Positions 55,679-64,000 of a DNA stretch of 64,000 bases are shown one piece after another. Location: positions 54,770 to 118,769 of the forward strand of contig JAIWNE010000104.1 of assembly GCA_025331445.1 (NCBI GenBank). Reading direction: 5' to 3'. Below the pieces are notes generated by a model that searched no databases, was not told where the DNA came from, and worked only from the letters and a program-made list of their open reading frames with translations. The position numbers and the translations under genes are program-made. Position 1 is the first letter of the stretch. Each line of letters opens with the position of its first letter. This stretch comes from Blakeslea trispora (Eukaryota; Mucoromycota; Mucoromycetes; Mucorales; Choanephoraceae).

Positions 55679-58600
55679 GGTAAGCACTCCGTCCACTCCA
55701 ATGTCCACTCCCTTCAGACACCCCACTCATTTTTTTTCTTTTGTCCACTCCCTCCAGACACCCCACTTTCTTTTTCTTGTTGACATTTCTTGTCAGGATA
55801 GTAATTATTTTTCTCTCCCCCATCTTTTTTAAATGTCAAATACGCCTTAGTAAATCTGAAAGATATCTTTATAATTTTATTCTGAGTAAATATAAATGGG
55901 CGCTTCTAATTTTTTTGGTTGCTTAGGGAACTGGCGCCACTTGTTCCAGTATGTTTCGTATTCTTTAAGTTTTCCCTCAATTCTGAGGTAGTGATTGTGT
56001 ACTGGTGGGAGGTTTGATTGGTTAATACCAAGCCTGATTGCATACCAATGGACATTATGACCGTTTTGGATATGAATGGCAACAGGCTTGGATTTTGATT
56101 TGGGAACATTTAATGGCAGGTAGGTGATAGCAGGATTAATTCCTGGATGCTCTTGTTCAGCAGAAGGGTAAATACAAACAGGAATAGAATAGGTGTCTGC
56201 AACCAGTTGAGCACAGTCAGGCCCGTAGAACCACTCAGGCATTTCTTTCTGTCTAGCCCTGTTGCAACAACTGTCCGAAGTCTTTCAACATCAAAGTTTG
56301 GAAAGTACTTCTTGTAACTGTCTTTGATGTTTTCCAAAGTCTTCAACATTTTGGATCTGACTTCCAGATATTGTTCTCCATCCACGTATTTAGAGCCGCT
56401 TCTGTCCACCAAGAAGGCAACTGCTCTAAAACTACAGTTACCATCCCCTAAGGGATTGAGGTAATCAGTAACTTCGGATTCCTTGATTGATGGACTGAGG
56501 ATGCTAGTGATTGAAGGCGGAAGATTGCCTCGCGAGCGCTTGGTTTGAGGTAAAGGGCTTTCGTAAACGAAATCATCTTCACCATAGCTTGCCTCTGAGG
56601 CTTTTCTTTTCTTGCCCTTGGCTTCTATTTTTGAAGCGCAGTTATTATTTAGTTTTAGAATAGAAATGATTATATTTGAGCATTACCTTCATCTTTCTTC
56701 GCCTGTTGTTTTTTTTTTCGTTTAGCGACTTCTTTCAATTTTTCTTTTTCTTTTTCCAAAGAGAACTCATAGTGAGTTTTTCTTCTTTTCGTATTCTTTG
56801 GTCGTCCTTTAACACTGACTTTTCTTCGAGGAGGAAGCACCTTCTCGATTCTTCTTTCTTCAATGCTTCTCATGCACTTTTCAACACTTTCTTCTAATCT
56901 TCTTTGATCTTGGATAGATTCCGAAGAACTGTGAAGATCAATGAGCTCGTTAGCCAAGTTTATGATGATGGCCTTTCTTGAAGCACCGACCACGACTCCC
57001 TTCTTCGGTTCATCACTACGAGTGACTCTGTCACTGTCATTGGTAGCATCAATAACTGCACAGTCGTCATCGTCATTCTCTTCATCTGTTAGCCACATTT
57101 CTTCATCTTCATCAATAATTGCTTCTAATAAAATAGTGTTATTTTGTATTGTTATTATGCGTCAGTCTTCATTTACCTTTCGTCTTCAAACAAATCTCAT
57201 CTTCTAATTCTTCTAAGTCATCTTGTGTATGCATTTTGAAACCAAAATAATCTAAAAGATATTAGATACATGTTTATACATTTGTAGATATAAACTTACC
57301 TTCTTCACCTTCATCAAAGTTGAATCGCCATCTACGCGAAAACATACTTAAAGGAACTTGGTTTTTTTTTCAAGCTCAAAATGTGCTTGCAAGGAAGGTT
57401 ATATTGCAACCTAACCGAGCACAAGCAAGCTTTATAGCTGATTGGGGTCTCAGCTGAGCGAATTTTAACGAGTTCGTTAAAAACTTTCCCAATAGCAAAG
57501 GAATGAACCTTTTGGACCAAAGGGAGCAACATCTTAAACAGGTCTTCTTCCTGACAGTAATATCCTCTGTACGAGAACATTTCTCGGCCTTTCTTGCTTT
57601 CAGCTTCTCTTGCCTAAATGTAATGAATTAGTTAATGAAAGCATTGCCAGCAGATTAAAAATAGGTACCCTTGTCTGTACCATTGATCAATTTTTTCAGT
57701 GACCATCACAATGGTACCAGATGAAGACTTAATAAATCTCTCTAAAGAAGAGTGGCTGCCTTCTACTCTGTTTGAAGAGCGGTTTCCAAAATGAGGAAGT
57801 TTGTAAGTATGGAAGGCTGTCCATTTTTCAGCTTCTTCTATTTTGCTATTTAAATCAAAGTTTAGTGACTTTAACTTGATAGAAAGTAGATTTACCTTTC
57901 AATGAAATCAATTGCTTTTTTCTTGCCGTCTTCACTCACATAAACCAATGGAGCTTGGCTGCCGTCATCAAGCTGCTTCAGGTTTTTCTTAAATATTCAA
58001 AACCTCGTTTAGACATCATTCAGCTTATTTACTGATCGCTTACCTTTTCTCCCTCAGAAAAAATATCTGGCTGATTGACAAAAAGTTCCTTCAGCGAGCG
58101 AACTGCAACTACCATTTCTTCACGAGTAATCGCTTTCAATGCTACTTCTTGATATCGCATCTGGATCTCTTGTCGAATGCGATCTCTTCGGTCTTTGTCT
58201 TTTTCAACAACACACTCCATTAGCTTCGCCTCAAGTCTTTTTTGCATATGCACATAACATAAAATGTTATGTGTTTGAGGAAAGACACTGGAAATGGCAT
58301 TTTTCAATGCTTGCTCATTGTCGGTAGTAATCGTCTGAGGTCCTTGGTTCTCTTCAGGCCAAGTGATTTTTTTGAGGCAGTCAAGCACCCATTTGTACTG
58401 GGTGTTGTCCTCTTTGCTGATAAATGCACCAGCAACCTCAAAAGTTACGAGGGTATTAGGCTTAATGCTTTCGACACTACTAGTGCCAACTTGTGAGCAT
58501 TGATCTTGTAAGTAGCATCAATGACCAAGTTTTCAGGCATATTCTTAGCACACTCAATGTTTGACTTAAGTGCAAAGAAAACAGCACTGATTCTTTTGTC

Positions 58601-59656
58601 ATTGTCAACATTGTATAATACTTCATATCCTTTGTTCTGTAGGCCGATGACATATTCATACATCATCTTACTACGCTGGGTGTTGAAGTAGCGATACTGA
58701 AGATTTTTTAAATCCTTTTTAGTGATGTTGAGCACTTTATCAGAAATCAAGTTTTGATAAACGCTGCTAGCATTCATTCCAGTCTTGAAGTAGCCATAAA
58801 TCTTCTCTTCAAGTTCAGCAGACATTTTTCTGTTGATGCTGTAGTTGGTTGGGTCTTCTGAGATACTGTGATTGTGCTGACCTTGAGAGTTGCTGACAAT
58901 CCATTTCTGAATCATTGCATCAAAACGAAAGTTGATGAAAACACCGCAAAGCATTTTCTGGCTTTTGGTATCTTTAAAGAGATCATTTCTGTCGGGTCTG
59001 ATGCGCTTCTTGCCACCATGCTTACATATGTAGTTGATGGCTGTTGGCTTGGATGTCTTGATACTCATGACAACGTTGAATTCCTTTCCAAATCGACGAA
59101 TATCATCGTAGATTTCGCTTTTGTTGCTGTATTTCTTGCTTACAATTGTGTTGAGGAAAGTTAAATGAGTTTGAATATCTTGGGTCATTTTGTTAGTAGA
59201 GGGAAGAAAAAGCTTTTTTTACAGTTGGTGTCGAAATATGTCTATTTTCTGATGAAAAAATATCTGAGTTAATGTTTAGAGTTGACATGACCATTGAGAG
59301 CCAACAAAGAGAAATAAAAAAGATACAATATACATCCCCTTTTAGATTTATTTTTAGATCCAATCAGAATAATTCTCGGTACAAGAATAAATAGATAAAA
59401 TGCACAGTTATAAGAGCATATGTTAATCTTTTCAAGTTTCTATAAAGCTTTCTCCTGGATTACTATCCTTTTTCCTTTTCAAGAAGTGAATTTAAAACTA
59501 TCAGATTGGACTTCAAAAGCAAACAATGGGGGGGGTCAATACTATCAGGATTAAACAGAGAATTACTAAAAAAAGATAGAGTGTCTCTAGGGAGTAGACA
59601 AAACAAAAGTGGGGTGTCTGAAGGGAGTGGACATTGGAGTGGACGGAGTGTTTACC
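55679..59656 (-). mobile_element. MULE 2 with 9-bp target duplication
   Basis: The inverted ends share GGTAARCACTCCGTCCACTC, continuing CAATGTCCACTCCCTTCAGA and CACCCCAC (about 50 bp). The flanks TAAAAGGAA at 55670-55678 and 59657-59665 are a perfect 9-bp duplication, typical of MULEs. The left end has an extra, partly duplicated TGTCCACTCCCTCCAGACAC at about 55743. It encodes one minus-strand gene of the transposase-SWIM-OTU type. Confidence 0.93.
55877..59188 (-). pseudogene. MULE 2 transposase with SWIM and C-terminal OTU protease domains
   Basis: ATG 59188 opens a FAR1-like region (YICKHGGKKR...QGQHNHSI). The DDE core has NLVIDATYK (about 58520), ITTDNEQAL (about 58310) and SSNRVEGSHSSLERF (about 57740-57790). 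The SWIM finger is CLCSVRLQYNLPCKHIL (about 57390-57440). A basic/acidic linker follows (56670-57098, KGRPKNTKRRKT and a Lys-rich coiled region). The OTU domain has DGNCSFRAVAF (about 56427-56453), EWFYGPDCAQLVADTY and the His in NVHWYAIRL (about 56045-56065). Introns include one ending at about 57974 (GTAAGC...TTTAAG). One-base frameshifts lie at about 58480, in the A run near 57370 and near 56265. All catalytic residues of both the transposase and the protease remain. Confidence 0.87.
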
Positions 59657-59665
59657 TAAAAGGAA

Positions 59666-60530
59666 ACGTTATGTTCTTAGCTGATATTTTTAGTATTTTT
59701 GTTGCTCATCAAAAAAGTCTTTTTAACTAAACCATCTCTTATTCTATCAAAAAAACATTCAATCACGATATTATGGTCAAGCTTTCGCAAGCATTGTATT
59801 TGGTGGCTATAAAGTACAATTTACTGCAATAAAAGGTGTCGTTTTATAAAAAAAAAAGTAGTTTATTATCGTTTAAGGGTTCAAATATAAATCATCTCTA
59901 CACTTGGTTGAGAGCAGACGAAACGCAACTGTCAATGTACTGATGTTGAACAAATATAACTTCAAAGTACTAGATGAGCTGAAATCACGCTGTGTACGCC
60001 TTGTAGTCTGAATGGTATTAGTCTGTTTTAAAGAAAAAAAATAAAAAAGAAAAAGAAATTGCCTTTCCTTATTGTAACCAATAAAAATATTGGCAAGAAA
60101 AAGAAGTCAGCAACACCAACGAGTGAAATGGTCAGCAAATTTGGTGTAATCTGATAAAATAGAAAGTCTTAATGTCAAAATAATACCTTCAATAAAGAAA
60201 ATTGAATAAGAAAATGAATTAGACGTACTTTTTAGCCAGCATCATTAAAGCGTTAATACGAGCATTTCTTGGGATAAAACCTGTTTTGATCTCATATAAC
60301 AGCTAAAAGGATTTAAAAAAATGGCATTGTTTCCAATCAACAAAAAGTCTCGATCTGTCTTCTTTCAAGGAACGAATGAAATATTTCTTACTACTTTAAG
60401 CCTGTGACAAGATGAATGCAAAGCAGTATAAAAGAACCACAAAAAAAAGACATACGATAGCCATTCAATTTTTTTTAAAAATAACGATTACCTTACCTGA
60501 AATGTCTGCTCGCTTTGTTAAAGAAATCTA
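59666..60530. other. AT-rich spacer
   Basis: No supported gene or RNA. A/T homopolymers are frequent. Confidence 0.45.
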
Positions 60531-60889
60531 ATGTACTCGCTGTACTGCGATTTCCAATGCTCTCGTTGTGCTGCTGCTACTCTCGAAAGAGTTTTACTAC
60601 TGCCATTGTGATACTTGCAAAATCACATCAATGATAAGCCTTTGGTCGATTTCAATGAATACAGATCCCATCAAAAACGCAACATGTTTGAAGGCGTGGA
60701 TATGCATAGTGGAAGTTGACTATCTGTAAGTCTATTTGCCATAACATTAGTGAATGACTCTAACATATCACATCTCTTTATTACCTAGACGGAAAGAATG
60801 CCATTCATAATACTCCGAAGTACTATCGCAGAGTAGTTACCGAAATGCCACTTAATTATCTGTCAAGTCAAAAAGAGTTAACAAGATAA
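60531..60889 (+). pseudogene. Decayed spliced gene with Cys-rich start
   Basis: From ATG 60531 the frame reads MYSLYCDFQCSRCAAATLER and then stops. Another frame continues DKPLVDFNEYRSHQKRNMF. An intron at 60726-60788 (GTAAGT, CTCTAAC, CCTAG) leads to an exon reading GKNAIHNTPKYYRRVVTEM and ending SSQKELTR before TAA. The CxxxCxxC start followed by a YRSHQKR-like block recalls the N-termini of Tnp2/Plavaka transposases, but this is a weak resemblance. Confidence 0.3.
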
Positions 60890-61285
60890 GAGAGAGGGTT
60901 TTATTCAGTGTAGAATGAGATTGTCAATATAAATTGAGCTTGGTGACACAAAGTAGGATTGTGTCTTAAATAAATGTCTTGATTTAATGATGCATCTAGC
61001 TTACGATACATCATCACCCTGGACCACCTTAAAAACCGTTTAGTTAAGATTTGAATAACATTTAGATGGACCTTGATTGAGTGTTGGATTCTTGAAGTCA
61101 GATAAATCGCTCTTGAATAATGTGTGAATGCTTTGCGAATTAGATAGTTGTTAAATTGTATGCTTTGTTCTTTGCATGTATGTACGTTGGAATTGCCCAT
61201 TAAAAAAACCATTTCATCAAAAACCTTTCGTGAGGAAAAAAATGAAGCTGGGTAAAAAAGGTTCTCCGTACTGATTGCGCTTAAT

Positions 61286-63049
61286 TCACAGATGTCTAGT
61301 TTGATCTGGATTTCTTGTTGACGTCCGATTCCTTGAAAGGAGTCTTGCGCTTGCGTGATCCTTTGATTCTTTTGACTTGACCAGACTTGGTAGGCATGTT
61401 GCGTTACGTCGTTTCCAGTATTCTTTAATAGTTTCTGGACTGTCAAAGTCTTCGGCTTTTGCCATGTTTGCTCGTCCGGATATCCTACCCAAGTAGTTAA
61501 ATACTCGATACCATTTGGTTCTACTTCCCTGTGATTGATCACGGCTTGAACTTCATAAATGTCTTTGTTTTCATCAGACTTGTTCGTTTCATTTGCGATT
61601 AATTTAATTTGCGAAGTAGGGATGTTTCTGGATAGAATGGAGCCTGTGCGATCGGTCAAGATGTAGCTTCCATTGGTTGTATAACCATGTACATAAAATG
61701 GACCTTCATACTTGGCATCTGTTTTCCGACGCTTGTTTTCTATGTTTTTGATCATAACTTTAGCACCTATGGGAAATGGATCTTTGAGTATCCGATGCTT
61801 TCTTTCAAAGTGCTCATTATCTTTTTCTTGAGTCTTAATGATCTGATTCCTAATTTCAGGAATGGTATAGTTATTGAATCTTTCGATTTCTTTCTTTAAC
61901 TTATCTGTGTCTATCATATCGTCAGAGATATTCATTTTCGATAGAGCTTTTGTATAATCTTTGAGATCATTTGCTTGGCGATTGAACATCACTTGGAATG
62001 GAGTATGATTGTGTAGTCTTGATATATGTTGGTTCATCAGATACATGGTACCTTCGACATACAAATCCCATGATCTTCATATCCATCCAGCATTTTGAGG
62101 ATGATAGATTTAGCAGTCTTTACATGAGTTTCCAAGTTGCCAGCTGGAGTGTAAGGTAATGAGAGAGCAGATTCAATGCCCATATGTTGACGTAGACTTT
62201 TGATCAATTCGTTATAGAATTCTAGTCCTCTGTCATGTTGAAGTACTTTAGGATATCCCATAATGGAAAATATCTGTATCAACTCCTTGGCAACATCTAG
62301 GGCTGTTTTGGATTTGATTGCTCTGAGAATCACAAACCTACTAAAGATGTCAACGCACACTAATAGGTAGTTATTACCTCTAGGAGTTGTAACATCGAAT
62401 GTGCCTAGATCAATAGCGACTTTGTCCCACGTATTGTTGGGCGCATCACTCTTTGGAGGGTGGAAAACATGTTTTGCTAGATTGAATCGAGCGCACTTTG
62501 TACAATTCTGATGTATTTTGTTACATCTTCGGCAAGTGTCTCCTAGTTAATGCCATGTTTTTGTTTTATTATTCGTTCGACACTGTTGATTCCATAGTGT
62601 CCAGCAAGATGACATTGCGAAATGTTATTTTGTTTTTCCTCTTCATTTTGAGGTTGCGTGTATTTGTCTATACGACTAGCAGCAATGATTTGGTCAGTAA
62701 CGTTATTCAATTTGTCTTTTCCATTTGTGAGGTAATTTTATCCATTGTGTTACTGTTTTCGAATTTGTTTCTGAGGTTACGTGAGGCGAATTATCACGGT
62801 TTTCTTTTGCTGTTTTGGAGGCTGCTTTCGTCTCAAATTGCGTATCAATTACTTGCTCACCCCTCTCCAGCGTTTGATCAGCGTCGTCTGGATAAAGCAA
62901 ACGCGATAAGTGATCAGCCAAGATCTTGCGTACTCCGGCACAGAAGGTGATGTCAAAGTCAAACTCGTAGATCATCTCGTAGTAATTTTCAATGTTTCGA
63001 TTGATTTTTGGTTGAGAGTGCAGATACAGTATACCTTGTTATCGGTATA
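61286..63049 (-). pseudogene. Truncated chromodomain Ty3/Gypsy (RNase H end, integrase, chromodomain)
   Basis: Starts at the MITE with the end of RNase H (ILYLHSQPKINR, YEFDFDITF, ILADHLSRLL). It continues with integrase: KVAIDLGTFD (first Asp, about 62415), VLQHDRGLEF (second Asp, about 62225) and NLETHVKTAK (Glu, about 62120). The C-terminal region includes PFPIGAKVMIKN and YEGPFYVHGYT. The chromodomain is visible as YEVQAVINHREVEPNGIEYL and TTWVGYPDEQTW. The frame then shifts by one base (about 61465) to AEDFDSPETIKEYWKRR. Other breaks lie near 62040 and 62540. The reverse transcriptase, gag and LTRs are not in the window. Confidence 0.85.
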
Positions 63050-63314
63050 CAGTGACCCGCAAAATTGGTTAAAAAGATTTTTTTTACTTTGAACCTTATA
63101 ATCAGGTATTCAAAACATTTCAAACCCCTCATGTCATACCTTGTTAGAAAGCCTCAGTAATTTACTATATGCTAACTAGGTTGCACAACGATTGGTTGTC
63201 CTTGAATTGGAAACCGCTATTTTAAAAAAAAAAGTCTTTTTGAACAGTTTTGCGTTTACCGAGAAAATCATAGCGAAGGGAGGGGGGCTAGTTTTTGAAA
63301 TTATTTTGACGCGT
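63050..63314. mobile_element. MITE copy 3 (longer version, inverted)
   Basis: Begins CAGTGACCCGCAAAATTG right after TATA and carries the same palindromic core as copies 1 and 2. On the right it continues with CGAGAAAATCATAGCGAAGG to GACGCGT. This is the inverted equivalent of the left flank of copy 2. It cuts the Gypsy RNase H frame at the codons for Tyr-Thr-Asp. Confidence 0.75.
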
Positions 63315-63886
63315 TTTTTTTTTTGGATAACACTACGTCCATTCACACTAGGTCAAAATTTACGTTAAGTTAGCGTTTTTCTCTCTGCCAAAAAAAAAAT
63401 AAAAGATTCGCTAACTAAGCATGAGCGGCCTCCCCCACTCCCCTCGACCTCCCCTCAGTTCATCTCCGATAGAGAATTTTCACCCTCCCCCCCTTCTTTT
63501 CATGTCTTATTTGATTGGACCTCAGCTTAAGCAGTAAAAAAAATGCATATAAAAACTGACAAAAGTAATGATTATCATAATATGTATTAACAAAATAATG
63601 TTATTTTAATCTTCGTCACTTTCGAAAGAAAGTGACTCTCTGTCGTCCTCAGAAGAGTCAGACTCGTGTCAGAGCCATAGTCGCTTCTGTCTTCATCTAC
63701 TACATCGATTTCAAATGTTATGCATGACTTGTTTTTATAAATTTCTTCATCATTAAAAATGATAATAAAAAAAATTAAATCTCTTCCTTTTCCTATCTCT
63801 TTCCCTTTACTTATAACATGCAATTCCTTCCTACCGAAAATTTACTCCAAAAAACCGTACGTTAAGGCTATGTTGGACAAGCTCGA
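63315..63886. other. Spacer with an acidic minus-strand ORF
   Basis: Contains an inverted pair GTTAGCG/CGCTAAC (about 63373 and 63409) and a C-rich stretch. A minus-strand frame 63823-63587 includes FEIDVVDEDRSDYGSDTSLT. It is acidic, short and unrecognised. The Gypsy sequence does not resume here. Confidence 0.3.
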
Positions 63887-64000
63887 ATGCACTTGAGACA
63901 ATTTCTTGTCGAGCATCCTGAAGAAGATGAAGAAGAGATGCGACGCATGGCTGTTGGTAAGCTTGTCTTCCTTACCTCAATGATTTCCAACCAAGTTCAC
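63887..64000 (+). CDS. Start of an unrecognised gene running off the right edge
   Basis: ATG 63887 opens 38 codons to the window edge (MHLRQFLVEHPEEDEEEMRR, then MAVGKLVFLTSMISNQVH). The same frame is open upstream to a TAA at about 63862, so the true start could differ or lie in an earlier exon. A GTAAGC at 63957 is a possible splice donor. The acidic helix followed by a hydrophobic run looks protein-like. Family unknown. Confidence 0.4.
   Translation, partial: MHLRQFLVEHPEEDEEEMRRMAVGKLVFLTSMISNQVH

Noticed and set aside
62498..62950. 150-codon plus-strand ORF
   Set aside because: Antisense to the Gypsy RNase H and integrase zinc region.

Overview
The window looks like repeat-rich nuclear DNA of an early-diverging fungus, most likely a Mucoromycota (Mucorales-like) genome. 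The evidence is AT-rich sequence, a eukaryotic tRNA-Asp, many 51-70 nt GT-AG introns with CTAAC/TACTAAC-like branch sites and a mobile-element mix typical of such genomes (Helitrons, MULEs, Tnp2/Plavaka-like, Tc1/IS630 and Ty3/Gypsy). The species assignment is inference. I see no convincing host metabolic gene. Nearly everything is mobile DNA in nested layers.

Layout. 1-2.9 kb: an edge-truncated coiled-coil gene start, decayed ORF fragments and a broken spliced coiled-coil gene. 2.9-15.3 kb: a decayed plus-strand Tnp2/Plavaka-like transposase split by a Helitron block whose ends can be placed to the base (4563 and 14729). The block holds two broken Rep-helicase genes. 15.3-17.7 kb: a small palindromic MITE, a broken Tc1/IS630-type transposase, a 10-bp minisatellite and a second transposase remnant. 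18.9-25.1 kb: an apparently intact Helentron-type gene (Rep, Pif1-like helicase, C-terminal EEP nuclease). 27.3-36.6 kb: a badly decayed third Helitron, interrupted in one codon by a MULE with identical 105-bp inverted repeats. 37.9-40.1 kb: a second MULE type without OTU. 40.3 kb: tRNA-Asp.

40.9-51.3 kb: two solo LTRs, a tandem array of about 740-bp units each with a TATA box and a small ORF, and a full-length Ty3/Gypsy element with 385-bp LTRs. Its pol frame runs on into the 3' LTR. 51.3-55.7 kb: AT-rich sequence without recognisable genes. 55.7-59.7 kb: a second MULE with a C-terminal OTU protease domain and a 9-bp target duplication. 60.5-64 kb: a decayed spliced gene, a truncated chromodomain Gypsy, another MITE copy and the start of a gene running off the edge.

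How the parts relate: insertion order can be read from interrupted frames (Helitrons into Plavaka; MULE into Helitron; MITE beside Plavaka and Gypsy). Most elements are dead through single-base frameshifts and nonsense codons, with a striking excess of Trp TGG to TGA changes. The most interesting material is the DDE-SWIM-OTU architecture of the MULEs, the coding tail inside the Gypsy LTRs, the intact Helentron and the tandem small-ORF array.
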